DNA of 42,770 bases from contig JADMJV010000089.1 in the NCBI GenBank assembly GCA_018780265.1, positions 1-42,770 of the forward strand, written 5' to 3'. Source of the stretch: a bacterium (lineage in GTDB: Bacteria; Vulcanimicrobiota; Xenobia; Xenobiales; JADMJV01). This document shows positions 34,201 to 41,781 of this stretch, one piece after another; position 1 is the stretch's first letter, and each line of letters starts with the position of its first letter. A program made the translations under genes and the position numbers. The notes under the pieces were generated by a model, which did not search any database, had not been told where the DNA came from, and saw only the letters and a program-made list of their open reading frames with translations.

Positions 34201-35351
34201 GCACCAGAGACTCCTTGGAGCGAGACGGCGAAGCTCGCTACAACCTGGAGTTCGGCACCGCCCTGGAGTCAACGAAGCTGCGCGTCGTGGAGGCCCGCAG
34301 CGGAGACTGTGTAGCCCACTGGCCGCAGGCCAGCGAGCTGGCCGTGTTTACAGCAGAACATGAAATCGCCGTGGCCTTGAGCGGGGGGGAGCTGGCCTTT
34401 TTGCAACTCATGCCAGCGGGACCGCTGACCAGCGCCCCAACCCGCGGCGGCCGGGCCATCAGCCGGGTCCCCCAACCCGCTGTCGCGGGCACCATGCACC
34501 TCACCCCCCTGGAACGACTGTCGCCCTGCCAGCGCATCCTGCTGGTAGGCAGTGGGGGGCGTTCCGATATGCTGGCCGCGGTGCCCCTCTACGAAACCCT
34601 GCGTGCCCAGGGAAAGCAAGTTTTCTTGGCGGGACTGATCAGCGGACGCAAAACCTCGGGGCAGAAACGTTTCGTGGAGGTGGCCCCCAGCCAGCGCAAG
34701 GGGGCCCGCTTTGAGCAGTTGCTGGCCGCCCATCTGGAAGCTTCGGTGCTGTGCTTCCCAGCCGGTGGCACCCTCAATCGCCTCGAGACCTTTCGCGACC
34801 TGCTGCGCCACAGCGGTGCCGAGGCGCTGGTGCTGGTGGAAGCCGGCATGGAAACGCTGCTGCGCGGGGACGAGCCCAGTCTGGGCACGGCGGCCGACGA
34901 TCTGGTCAGCCTGGCGGCCGCTCATCAATTGAAGTTGCCGCTCAAGATGCTGGTCAACCTGGGCATGGGCATCGACCGTCCCAAAGGTGTAAGCCTGGCC
35001 TATACCCTGGAGGCCATCGCCGAACTGACCCAATCGGGCGGTTTCTGGGGCTCGCTTACTTTGCTCCCATCGATGTCCGAATTCCGGTCGCTGGCCAAAG
35101 CGGCCGCCAGCCTGGAGGCCGCCGCCTGGTCTCGGGCCGTGTTGGCGGCCAGTTCGGGCAAGTGCGGGGGGGACCCCTACGTCAGTCCACTGCTCAACCT
35201 CATGTGGTTTTTCGACCTGGATGCGGTGGCCCGTCGGAGCAAATTGCTGGAATGGCTGGAGGACAAGATCACCCCGCTGGACGTGCATCGCGCCATCACC
35301 AATTTTTTAACCGTCACGCCCCCGCGCGAATGGATCGAACTGCCCATCTAA
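31272..35351 (+). CDS. Giant WD40-repeat protein with C-terminal DUF1152 domain
   Basis: GTG 31272 is the likely start (1,359 residues), since upstream ATGs lie inside miaA; no clear ribosome site is seen. Residues 1-245 are helical and resemble the linker between NB-ARC/NACHT and WD40 in STAND proteins (AGLAVEAGAALTDFDYLYAR), but no P-loop ATPase is present. Residues 250-980 hold about 14-17 WD repeats (IRIWDLHSG, LRLWDLSEGTCLALLEGH, ARVWDLDNGNCLHTL), enough for two propellers. Residues 1075-1359 are DUF1152: LLVGSGGRSDMLAAVPL and LLRGDEPSLGTAADDLVSLA. DUF1152 is known mainly from archaea and a few bacteria, with unknown activity. It abuts the HD-domain gene. Confidence 0.82.
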   Translation: MPTHLPPDIQTRLAGFWSYAQPGMSVENLFHLMGGAVPLETVRGWTGLVAMIPHDMLRPAQPPATHWHTLLARFCQDTEKSGEYGLRWRVEHCLRAGLAVEAGAALTDFDYLYARMSLGADQAAILWRETQAAEAFQSDTLLGKELMGWESFWRGRQFLFDDFRPHLTFLSLADGYAEGSTISQAAEQWLEREGPQHPWLRQRFRPSLPYHAPFMLTIPASDVLPGDWVESLHVTDQGQAITAMHHGAIRIWDLHSGHSLGLLQDPGWVGYSLALSGERLAVAGRGEVCLWDLTQRTLLKRIPLSSAASPCIALAGNRLFMRGSFQASTSIEVLDIEPEQPRQLAWLQGTSHGQLAQLAARPDGRRLTALWHDGLVTGWDLDQDGKMATFHPNHKCPWGQLWADGRVQVTRGGTRRLELSGGRGVLSPNLDEVAEWSECGAWAVLEVGGRWHCWNLDEATCLSSWGPPCPEGKLILSPKGELLVQAGFPGAPPLAQLGPPAQVRVDANQGRALTWSKSTLCCYDLESGYQQARLLGHQAAVRQAAISSDGRRAVSVSADRTMKIWELPSGKCLRTIPNQSISVGVNCDGTRAISGSQDGKLRLWDLSEGTCLALLEGHDAPVDWAVWTDQNWLISGDHQCFRIWDESHSFRAVLERPAQALFRHLSPCGRFAYCERFGAGQHGRPTVRDLDRGHSLSYLDRPQSKPSAAVFTPDGGRLAVATQEGYCHQSVAVRLWDVVSPAPVGRFRLPRNYNALACDNQRLLGACRENGPMRVRVWELDSPAPPGHDATLLSLHMEGRRLVTGSIDKTARVWDLDNGNCLHTLGDSQRWVEQVRICGQYVQTVSDEGAFLWDLNRNLRQPENLFPDKLSGRGKALSRVDDCHLKVWDPRVGGDGVLLGPQEPRLTACAFSPDDLRAVTAGSQGNLKVWDTATGKMLATWDTPAGNIREVRWLQENLLLLHAGGRQWTWDLERGTGTRDSLERDGEARYNLEFGTALESTKLRVVEARSGDCVAHWPQASELAVFTAEHEIAVALSGGELAFLQLMPAGPLTSAPTRGGRAISRVPQPAVAGTMHLTPLERLSPCQRILLVGSGGRSDMLAAVPLYETLRAQGKQVFLAGLISGRKTSGQKRFVEVAPSQRKGARFEQLLAAHLEASVLCFPAGGTLNRLETFRDLLRHSGAEALVLVEAGMETLLRGDEPSLGTAADDLVSLAAAHQLKLPLKMLVNLGMGIDRPKGVSLAYTLEAIAELTQSGGFWGSLTLLPSMSEFRSLAKAAASLEAAAWSRAVLAASSGKCGGDPYVSPLLNLMWFFDLDAVARRSKLLEWLEDKITPLDVHRAITNFLTVTPPREWIELPI

Positions 35352-35936
35352 ATGATAGCCCGGGCGCTGCAAAAGCTGATGGCCGACCCCCTGTATCAGG
35401 ACAGTCTGGACTGGGGCCGGCCCCGCGTGGGACACCCCGAAGGCTCTTTGCGCAACCACATCGAGGACCTGGAAGCCAACCTGGAACTGATCCGCGCTCA
35501 ACTGCGTGGGGAGGAATACGAGCGCTTGCAGTTGCTGATTCACGTCCACGACATCTGCAAACCCGACGCCTGGACCGGAGTCCTCAGCGACCACCCCAAC
35601 AACCACGCCTATATGGCCCGCCAGCTTTTGGCCCTCTTCTGCCCCGATCCCGTGTTGCTGGCTATTACCCAATACCACGATGATGGCTACCATCTCTTCA
35701 CCTACTACCGGTGGGCCGACGACCTGAGCGAGCGCATCGAAGCTATACTCAATGAAGTTCAGGATGTAGAACTCTTCATGCTCTTTAACCTGGTGGACAA
35801 CTGCCTGCGTGGCAAGCGACCCGAACCGGTCGATTGGCTGGTGGAACGAGTCAACCGCCAGCGCCCTTTGTCAGAGCGCGTCACCCGGTGCCTGGCCATT
35901 CTCAGGGCCGCTCAGGCTGACCCGCCCGGTCGCTAA
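35352..35936 (+). CDS. HD-domain hydrolase-like protein
   Basis: The ATG directly follows the TAA of the WD40-DUF1152 gene with no gap, so the two are translationally coupled. The 194-residue protein has HD-superfamily metal residues: His36 in SLRNHIEDLE, His66-Asp67 in LLIHVHDICKP, and histidines in HPNNHAYMARQLL and QYHDDGYHLF. HD enzymes hydrolyse phosphoester bonds, often in nucleotides. The substrate is unknown. Stop codons of this gene and the convergent M23 gene overlap by 3 bp. Confidence 0.82.
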   Translation: MIARALQKLMADPLYQDSLDWGRPRVGHPEGSLRNHIEDLEANLELIRAQLRGEEYERLQLLIHVHDICKPDAWTGVLSDHPNNHAYMARQLLALFCPDPVLLAITQYHDDGYHLFTYYRWADDLSERIEAILNEVQDVELFMLFNLVDNCLRGKRPEPVDWLVERVNRQRPLSERVTRCLAILRAAQADPPGR

Positions 35937-36967
35937 AACTCGGCCCACACGTCCAGCAAAGGCTGCAACCAGGTAGCCTTGGGCTTGGGCTTATTCGGCC
36001 GGGCCTCCAGCTTGGGCAGATAGCTTTTGGGGTCCACCGCCTTGCCCTGGAAATGCACCTCATAGTGGCAGTGCGGGCCACTGGCCAGGCCCGTCGAGCC
36101 CACTGTGGCAATGGGCTGACCGCGCTGCACCCGTTGCCCCTTGGTGACCTTGAGCTGGCTGCAGTGGGCATAAAGGGTGCGCAGGCCATCGCCGTGGTCG
36201 ATCTCTACCACCTGGCCATAGCCGCCCAGCCAATCGCTGGTGACCACGGTGCCTTCGCCGGTGGCTCGGATTTCGGTGCCGTAGTCGGTGGTGAAGTCGC
36301 AGCCGCTGTGGAGCCGGCCGGTCCCGTAAATGGGGTGAGTGCGCAGTCCATAGGGCGAAGTCATCTCGCCGCTGCAGGGTGGGCCAGCCGGAATGGCCCT
36401 CGCGCGGCGGGCTCGCTCGGCCGCTCGTTGGGCTTGTTGGTGAGCCCGGGCAACCTGCTGGAGCCGCTCTGACTCCGTGATGGTGGCCGCCAGTTGCACC
36501 TGCAGTTGGCCAAACTGACGTTGCAGTAGACCGTAGCGCACAGGGCGGCCGGACCGGGCCGCCAGCGCAGGACGGCGAACGGCTGGCCGGCGTTGCTCTC
36601 GGCCCAACTGTTTCCAGAGCAAAGTCAGTTCGGCGTGACGCACCTCCAGCTCGGTCCACAACTCTTGAGACCGAGAATCGGCCAGGGCGGCCACCCGCAC
36701 CAGTTCGGCGCGCTTTTCATAGAGGTCGTGCTCAAGCCACTGATTGTGCTCCCGTAGAGTCGCAATCTCTTGGGCCTGCAGCTTCACTCGCTGGCCAAAA
36801 TTGAGCCTGGCCAACCCGTAGCCAGTGCCGACCGCAATCACCATGAGCAACAAAACGAAAGGCGGAATGGTGATGGTGGCGGTGCGCTTGCCAAAAACGA
36901 ATTGCAGGGTCAATGGGCTACTCAAAAAACTCAACTCCAATTTTGCCGGTGACCCCACCCGGGCCAT
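35933..36967 (-). CDS. Membrane-anchored M23 (LytM) peptidase
   Basis: The 344-residue protein has one N-terminal membrane helix (ITIPPFVLLLMVIAVGTGYGL, here split as ITIPPFVLLL and MVIAVGTGYG) followed by a coiled coil to about residue 190. The M23 domain shows SPYGLRTHP, HSGCDFTTDYG, LYAHCSQL and GPHCHYEVHF, with all zinc ligands (His, Asp, His). It resembles cell-division and sporulation type LytM proteins, cutting peptidoglycan cross-bridges or activating amidases. ATG 36967 is the start. It converges on the HD gene. Confidence 0.9.
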   Translation of the reverse strand: MARVGSPAKLELSFLSSPLTLQFVFGKRTATITIPPFVLLLMVIAVGTGYGLARLNFGQRVKLQAQEIATLREHNQWLEHDLYEKRAELVRVAALADSRSQELWTELEVRHAELTLLWKQLGREQRRPAVRRPALAARSGRPVRYGLLQRQFGQLQVQLAATITESERLQQVARAHQQAQRAAERARRARAIPAGPPCSGEMTSPYGLRTHPIYGTGRLHSGCDFTTDYGTEIRATGEGTVVTSDWLGGYGQVVEIDHGDGLRTLYAHCSQLKVTKGQRVQRGQPIATVGSTGLASGPHCHYEVHFQGKAVDPKSYLPKLEARPNKPKPKATWLQPLLDVWAEF

Positions 36968-37029
36968 GACGATACCCCCACTCCTGGAATCGAAACATGC
37001 CCGAACGAGCCTCTTTTGGGATCTTTTCA

Positions 37030-37049
37030 GACAGCCCGGCTAGGCTGTC
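37030..37049 (+). promoter_or_regulatory. Hairpin at the ribosome-binding region of the SUKH-like gene
   Basis: GACAGCC/GGCTGTC, 7 bp with a 6-nt loop, ends 7 nt before ATG 37056. The right arm overlaps the probable ribosome site, so it could damp translation. There is no T-run on either strand. Confidence 0.35.
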
Positions 37050-37055
37050 GGAATA

Positions 37056-37475
37056 ATGGACATCGTAGACAGGCTCCGCTCACTGGACGGAAAATCCTAC
37101 ACCAGCGACGACGGGGAGCCACGCCAGCTGCGCCTGCTGCCCCCGCTTACGCCTGGCCAAATCGATGGGCTGGCGGCCGGTCTACCGTGCCCGTTGCCCG
37201 ACGAAATTCGTCGCGCCATGCTGGTCTCAGCCGGACTTTCGGGAGCCGAACATGTGGACGGCACCGTAGATCTCTCCGGACTTTCTCAGTCGGGGCAATG
37301 GCTGGAAGAGTTCTCGCCGCACGCCGTAAGTATCGCCTGCGATGGCTGCGGCAACAGCTGGTCCCTGGACCTGTGGCCTCAATCACGACAGTGGGGCCCG
37401 GTCTTTTACGTCAGCCATGACCCTCCCGTGGTCGTCTTTCAGTGCAGTAGTACTTTAGAAAAGTCCGGGGGATGA
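37056..37475 (+). CDS. SMI1/KNR4 (SUKH)-like protein, possibly truncated
   Basis: The 139-residue product has the SUKH pattern LTPGQIDGLAAGLPCPLPDEI (in parts: LTPGQIDGLA and LPDEIRRAML), a central strand region, and the ending WGPVFYVSHDPPVVVFQCSS. In the family this ending is followed by a helix that is absent here. SUKH proteins are often immunity proteins to contact-dependent or polymorphic toxins. The last 37 bp overlap the 3' end of the convergent AbiEii gene, so integration of that operon may have cut the C-terminus. The orphan has no toxin beside it. Confidence 0.6.
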   Translation: MDIVDRLRSLDGKSYTSDDGEPRQLRLLPPLTPGQIDGLAAGLPCPLPDEIRRAMLVSAGLSGAEHVDGTVDLSGLSQSGQWLEEFSPHAVSIACDGCGNSWSLDLWPQSRQWGPVFYVSHDPPVVVFQCSSTLEKSGG

Positions 37476-38398
37476 CCATAAAACATCCCTGCCCCGACCA
37501 TCGCCTCGAAGTCTTTGTTCAGATTATCCAGTGCTTGCATTTCTGGAACCAGGCGCAGGGTGCCAGGGCGAGCGCCAGGATAGTTGTATTTTTGGCCGGG
37601 GAACAGCCTTTCTTTGTCCTCGGCCACAGTAGTGAGCATATCCAACTGCTGGAGGGCGTTCTCTCCCAACTCTGGGTGGTTCAACATCTGGCTCAAGTCA
37701 TACCAATGTCTGCATTGTCTCTTGGCGCTGACTTCAAGACTGCTTGCTGATATGGCGCCGTGTATTAGCGTGGCCTTTTCCCAGAACGTGCGGGTTGGGG
37801 AAAGAACCGATACGTCGGCCCAGGGAAAATCTATGCCAGGAAAGCAAGCGGCGACATCGGCCGTAAGTCGATGGCTCTCATTGGGTTCGGTGGGATTTCT
37901 AGCGCCAAATTCAATCAACACCCATTCTCGAAGGTAGCTGGAGCCTTTGTCTGGTTCCAAAACGCTAGGATAGCTGACATAGATTTTTACGTCAGAACCG
38001 CTGACTTCCAGTGTCGACTCGACCCCCATTTCGTGGCATTGCAGAGGCGGCAGCAAGCTGACTTGGACATACTCTATAAGGCGCTGAAGAACCAGTTCAG
38101 AATTCTCTTTGCGCTTACTTTTCGAGATTTCACGCCCCAGGTTGATGTTCCAGGGTCTGTGATCGACAGTGACGTCGACGTCTTCGGAGAACCGCTGAAT
38201 AACCTTAAAGACCTTCGCCAGTGACGTGCCGCCTTTGAAAGTAAGGGGGGCGCCAAAATCTTGTCCGAATAGACGGGCCAAAACCCAACAAACCCACAAG
38301 TCTTTTTCCAACACACGGGCAGGCCGTCCAAGTTGTTGGGCGGCCTGCTCCAAGATGGAGTTCTTTTCTTCGTTGGCAAGTTCGAGAAAGTCAGGCAC
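37439..38398 (-). CDS. AbiEii-type nucleotidyltransferase toxin
   Basis: The 319-residue protein has the nucleotidyltransferase signature FKGGTSLAKVFKVIQRFSED (residues 54-73) followed by VDVTVD, plus the family's helical C-terminal body (SPTRTFWEKATLIHG, RHWYDLSQML). In the AbiE type IV toxin-antitoxin system the toxin modifies tRNA acceptor ends with nucleotides and stops growth, blocking phage spread. Its GTG follows the AbiEi-like stop after one base. The base composition is visibly less GC-rich than its neighbours, suggesting transfer. Confidence 0.92.
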   Translation of the reverse strand: MPDFLELANEEKNSILEQAAQQLGRPARVLEKDLWVCWVLARLFGQDFGAPLTFKGGTSLAKVFKVIQRFSEDVDVTVDHRPWNINLGREISKSKRKENSELVLQRLIEYVQVSLLPPLQCHEMGVESTLEVSGSDVKIYVSYPSVLEPDKGSSYLREWVLIEFGARNPTEPNESHRLTADVAACFPGIDFPWADVSVLSPTRTFWEKATLIHGAISASSLEVSAKRQCRHWYDLSQMLNHPELGENALQQLDMLTTVAEDKERLFPGQKYNYPGARPGTLRLVPEMQALDNLNKDFEAMVGAGMFYGHPPDFSKVLLH

Positions 38399-38399
38399 C

Positions 38400-38987
38400 T
38401 TAGCGGCAGATCCTTAGGAGAGGCTTTTCCATCCAGGCTGGCAGATGGGGGATTTGTCGCTGCAATTCCTCCTTCACGTTCACCGGCAGTTCACGAGCCA
38501 GCTTCTCCACCATCTCTTCTGTGAGTCCTTTTCTACCGAGGTATTTGAGGGCGGAAATTACTGGTCCTGCGGATGATTCCGTTCCTGCAAGGAGTCGCCG
38601 GGGCTTGAACACGATGGTTTGGTTGCCTACGCGAATTTTTCTCCGAGGGCCATCGGACCAGAAAACGGTTTGGGTAGGCACCTGGGTCGAAAGTCCCAAA
38701 CGGTTGGCAGCCTCCGCGCCCGAAATCGACAATTGTGCGCCCTGAGCCCTCGCTGCAGCCAAAGCTACCTTTGGTGCGGACACGGACAACGGGCCCAAAA
38801 CCGGACTGATTTTAGGGCGAGCGTAGAAGCCCCGAGCGACACGGTGAATTTCTCCCGTCCGAGCAAGGCGCGATAACGCCTGATCGACGGCCGCTCTTTG
38901 GCCAAGCGTTCGCATTTCTGAAACGGAAAAAGGCTCCCCTAAGGGATATTGCCCTACTCTTCTGCGGATCTCTTCCATTACGCTCAT
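38400..38987 (-). CDS. AbiEi-type antitoxin (DUF6088-like)
   Basis: ATG 38987 (MSVMEEIRRR) is preferred because GAGGA is 5 nt upstream; ATG 39002 is the alternative. The 195-residue product has an N-terminal winged helix (FSVSEMRTLGQRAAVDQALS and RLARTGEIHRVARGFYARP) and a C-terminal antitoxin domain (LSISGAEAANRLGLSTQVP). AbiEi represses its own operon and prevents toxin action without a stable complex. It is the first gene of the pair, with a clear promoter. Confidence 0.88.
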   Translation of the reverse strand: MSVMEEIRRRVGQYPLGEPFSVSEMRTLGQRAAVDQALSRLARTGEIHRVARGFYARPKISPVLGPLSVSAPKVALAAARAQGAQLSISGAEAANRLGLSTQVPTQTVFWSDGPRRKIRVGNQTIVFKPRRLLAGTESSAGPVISALKYLGRKGLTEEMVEKLARELPVNVKEELQRQIPHLPAWMEKPLLRICR

Positions 38988-39004
38988 GTTGTCCTCTGTC
39001 ATAA

Positions 39005-39032
39005 ATTATACGCAAATTTCTGACAAAATCAA
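39005..39032 (-). promoter_or_regulatory. Sigma-70 type promoter of the AbiE operon
   Basis: On the minus strand TTGATT (39027-39032) and TATAAT (39005-39010) are separated by 16 bp. The start point would be near 38998, giving a leader of about ten bases before the ribosome site and ATG 38987. Confidence 0.7.
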
Positions 39033-39166
39033 GTCGCAGTTAAATCTGTCCGCTTGCTTAGAGGTGTCCACAGTCGGTGGCCTGCGAGGACTTCGCTGGC
39101 AACACGTAATTCTGAGATGCTGCCAGCGGAATGCGAAGCTCCAACGGAGCCTACTTCCTGACGCAA

Positions 39167-39903
39167 TTAGTCAGGATTGACGAGCCGACGCCGTGCGTCT
39201 TCCACACGCTGCTGCTCCGGCGGCCAACTTCGCCGTTTGGGGCCTTCCTCGACGCACCGTAGGAAGGCCTCACGGGCCCTGTCTGGCTGGTATCGCGCCT
39301 CCGCAAGGCAACCCTGCAGGTGTAAGCCGGTGATGTCGCAGGGGTCGAGTTCCAGGCACTCTTTGATGTGGGCTTCGGCCTCATCCAGGCTGCCCGCGTC
39401 GAGGGTCAGCTGGGCGACCAGTAGCAGGGGTTCGAGGGTGCGTGCGGCGGCCAAACTAAGTGTGGCGTATTCCGTGGCTTTTTCCGACTGGCCCATTTTC
39501 CAGGCCGTCCAACCAAGCCCGACATACTTTCCCGATTGGGCCAGGCTGGCCGTCTCGAAGGCCGCCATCGCCTCAGGATAGCGACCCTGAGCATAGAGGA
39601 AGTAGGGCTTGTGGCGTTGGGCCTCGGGCAGATTCTTGCGGGCTATTTTGATCAGTAGTCGCTCGGCGGCCGTAAAATCTTGCAGCGCTAGCAGCAACCA
39701 GAGCTCTTCTACCATGACGTTAGTGCCACGAAGCCGCTGGGGAAGAGAGCGGTAGTCGTCCAGGGCGTTTCTCCAGTCGGGAGTGTTGACCAGGCCCGGG
39801 CGCGTCCCAATCGCAGTTGGTCCGGGTCGCGGTGAGGATGCTCTAAGGCCTGGTTCGCGCATTCCACGGCCTCACTCCAGCGCTTGTCCTCCAGCAGGGC
39901 CAA
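39167..39903 (-). pseudogene. TPR-repeat protein, frameshifted near its 5' end
   Basis: The intact part (39167 to about 39780) encodes about five tetratricopeptide units (PEAQRHKPYFLYAQGRYPEA, EAHIKECLELDPCDITGLHL). Upstream, one frame over, ALLEDKRWSEAVECANQALE and RLGRARAWSTL continue the same repeat. One missing base in the GGG run at 39779-39781 would restore TLPDWRNALDDYRSL across the join. The start is unclear; a TTG at 39903 is the best visible one, and the frame may begin further up near 39957. It is a real frameshift or an assembly error. Confidence 0.65.
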
Positions 39904-39982
39904 CAGGCGGGTTAACGGCGAGAGTGGCCCTCTGTGCCAGGATGGACTGAGACAGACAAGACTCTCCCTTTAGTGTAGCACC

Positions 39983-40063
39983 CCGGTTTTGGGGGGTGGA
40001 GTAGAGGCCCGATGCGTAGCATCAGGGCCGAAACGGAATCCCCCAAAACCGGCGCTTCGCGCC
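39983..40063. repeat. Nested palindromic element plus GGCGC hairpin
   Basis: Outer arms CCGGTTTTGGGGG (39983-39995) and CCCCCAAAACCGG (40040-40052) are perfect 13-bp complements. Inside, GGCCC/GGGCC and GATGC/GCATC form a second hairpin with a GTA loop. Adjoining is GGCGC-TTC-GCGCC (40051-40063). It lies between the TPR pseudogene and the transposase and codes for nothing. It could be an insertion-sequence end, a REP-like repeat or a structured RNA. Confidence 0.6.
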
Positions 40064-40131
40064 GAGAGATCCAGTCAATCTTTTAGGGGAATCTTGAATG
40101 ATAATCAAGAGGGTGGAGAAAGTAACTCTCC

Positions 40132-40554
40132 ATGGTAACGCTCGAAATCAAACCCGGCCAAAACGGAACCCCGTCTGTGGCCCCGCCCAACCCAGAGGTC
40201 AAGCCCAAGCGCACCCGCCGCACGTATACGGCACAGCAGAAGCTAAAGATTCTGCTCGAAACCGACGACCTCAGTCAGGGGGAGATCGGCGCCTATCTTC
40301 GCCGCAAAGGTCTTTATTGGTCGAATTTGTCCAAGTGGAGGAAGCTACGAGACGAAGGGCTCCTGACTTCATTGGAGCCCAAGAAGCGCGGCTGCCCGCC
40401 TGCTTCGCCAGAGACAAAACGCTTGTCCGAGTTGGAACGAGAGAATACTCGGCTGCAAAAGAGGCTCGACCGTGCCGAGAAGATCATCGACGTCCAAAAA
40501 AAACTGTGCGAGCTGCTCGGCCTGGCTCCAGCAAAGAGGGACGAGCTGGACTGA
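40132..40554 (+). CDS. IS3-like OrfA, HTH transposase subunit
   Basis: The 140-residue product has a basic HTH (RRTYTAQQKLKILLETDDLS, then YLRRKGLYWSNLSKWRKL) and a leucine-zipper helix (LSELERENTRLQKRLDRAEK), as in IS3/IS911 OrfA. Near its end is A8 at 40496-40503, a slippery run. The -1 shift there joins it to OrfB (DVQKK then TVRAARPG). Confidence 0.85.
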   Translation: MVTLEIKPGQNGTPSVAPPNPEVKPKRTRRTYTAQQKLKILLETDDLSQGEIGAYLRRKGLYWSNLSKWRKLRDEGLLTSLEPKKRGCPPASPETKRLSELERENTRLQKRLDRAEKIIDVQKKLCELLGLAPAKRDELD

Positions 40555-41726
40555 TCCAGTCCATCCGAGAACTGAGCGTGTTTGTAGGCGTCTCGGCCAT
40601 TTGTCACGCGTTAGGAATCCCCCGAGCCACCTATTATCGCGCCATCGCGAAGCCAGTGCCAGAACCCGCCACTACTCGAGCAGGATGCGATCCCGCCGAG
40701 CCCATCGTGAAGCCACAGACAACTCCAGTTGCCGCGACGGATCCAGAGTCCGACTCATCCACGGTCAGCAAGTCTGCCGAGGGGGAAATTGGTCAAGACA
40801 CGGCAATCCCTGCAACCACTTCCATTTCTGTCAACCCCAGGACTCTCACGCTGACAGAACAGCAACTAATACTTGACACTCTCCACTCTGAGAGATTCGT
40901 CGACTGCTCTCCCCTGGAAGTTTACTACACCCTGCTGGACGAGGGCATTTATCTCGCGTCCCCTCGAACTTACTACCGAATCCTGGATAAAAACCAGGAA
41001 GTGAAGGAGCGCCGAGCTCAGCGGCGACATCCCGACTACCACAAGCCTGAGCTGCTGGCCACCGGGCCCAACCAGGTCTGGACCTGGGATATCACCAAAC
41101 TCCTTGGACCCGCCAAATGGACCTATTACTACCTCTACGTCATCATCGACATCTTTAGCCGCTACATTGTCGGCTGGATGTTAGCCGAGAAGGAAGCTGC
41201 CGGTTTTGCCCAGCAATTGATCGAAGAAACCTACATCAAGCACAACATCCAACCGGGCCAGCTCACCATGCACTCTGACAGGGGCTCACCGATGCAAGCA
41301 ACGCCCGTGGTAGGTCTGCATGCGAGACTGGACATCACCAAGAGTAATAGCCGGCCGCACGTCAGCAACGACAACCCGTTTTCGGAAAGCCACTTCAAAA
41401 CCCTGAAGTATTCTCCCGGTTTTCCTCGCCGATTTGAGGCTGGTTTTGAAGAAGCCGGTGATTTTTGCACTGGATTCTTCCCGTGGTATAACGAGCACCA
41501 TCGCCACTCGGGCATCGCTTACCTGACCCCGCAAATGGTCCACTACGGCCTGGCGGACCAGGCTCTGGCTGAGCGTCATATACGCCTGCAAGAGGCTTAC
41601 CGTGCCCACCCAGAGCGCTTCATCCAAGGCCCTTCAAAGCCGCGATTTCTACAACGGGCAGTCTACATCAACCCACCCAAGGAAGGTTCTGCCCCCCCTG
41701 CGCAGACGAGCCTCGCGCAGGTGTGA
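40494..41726 (+). CDS. IS3-like OrfB, DDE transposase (made by -1 frameshift)
   Basis: The frame is open from before the A8 slip site to TGA 41724-41726 and has no convincing independent start, so it is probably made as an OrfAB fusion. The integrase core has all three acidic residues: TWDITKL, HSDRGSPMQ and NPFSESHFKTLKY. A long Pro/Ser/Thr linker precedes it. The enzyme cuts and joins element ends. Confidence 0.85.
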   Translation, partial: PKKTVRAARPGSSKEGRAGLIQSIRELSVFVGVSAICHALGIPRATYYRAIAKPVPEPATTRAGCDPAEPIVKPQTTPVAATDPESDSSTVSKSAEGEIGQDTAIPATTSISVNPRTLTLTEQQLILDTLHSERFVDCSPLEVYYTLLDEGIYLASPRTYYRILDKNQEVKERRAQRRHPDYHKPELLATGPNQVWTWDITKLLGPAKWTYYYLYVIIDIFSRYIVGWMLAEKEAAGFAQQLIEETYIKHNIQPGQLTMHSDRGSPMQATPVVGLHARLDITKSNSRPHVSNDNPFSESHFKTLKYSPGFPRRFEAGFEEAGDFCTGFFPWYNEHHRHSGIAYLTPQMVHYGLADQALAERHIRLQEAYRAHPERFIQGPSKPRFLQRAVYINPPKEGSAPPAQTSLAQV

Positions 41727-41741
41727 TCGTCCATTGCCTAT

Positions 41742-41753
41742 CGTAACGTTACG
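41742..41753. promoter_or_regulatory. Perfect 12-bp palindrome CGTAACGTTACG
   Basis: It lies 16 bp after the transposase stop and 28 bp before the small basic gene at 41782, in operator position for that gene. Confidence 0.45.
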
Positions 41754-41781
41754 TTATCAAAACCGAAACGAGGTCTATAAA

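Larger units (their letters stand above)
40132..41726 (+). mobile_element. IS3-like insertion sequence (OrfA/OrfB)
   Basis: Two overlapping frames encode a helix-turn-helix OrfA and a DDE OrfB in IS3 order. I could not identify convincing terminal inverted repeats or a target duplication; the palindromic element to the left and the palindrome at 41742 are the nearest structured sequences. Confidence 0.75.

Noticed and set aside
40098..40493. Upstream extension of the OrfB frame as its own start
   Set aside because: The translation is an out-of-frame shadow of OrfA; the A8 slip site explains the fusion better.
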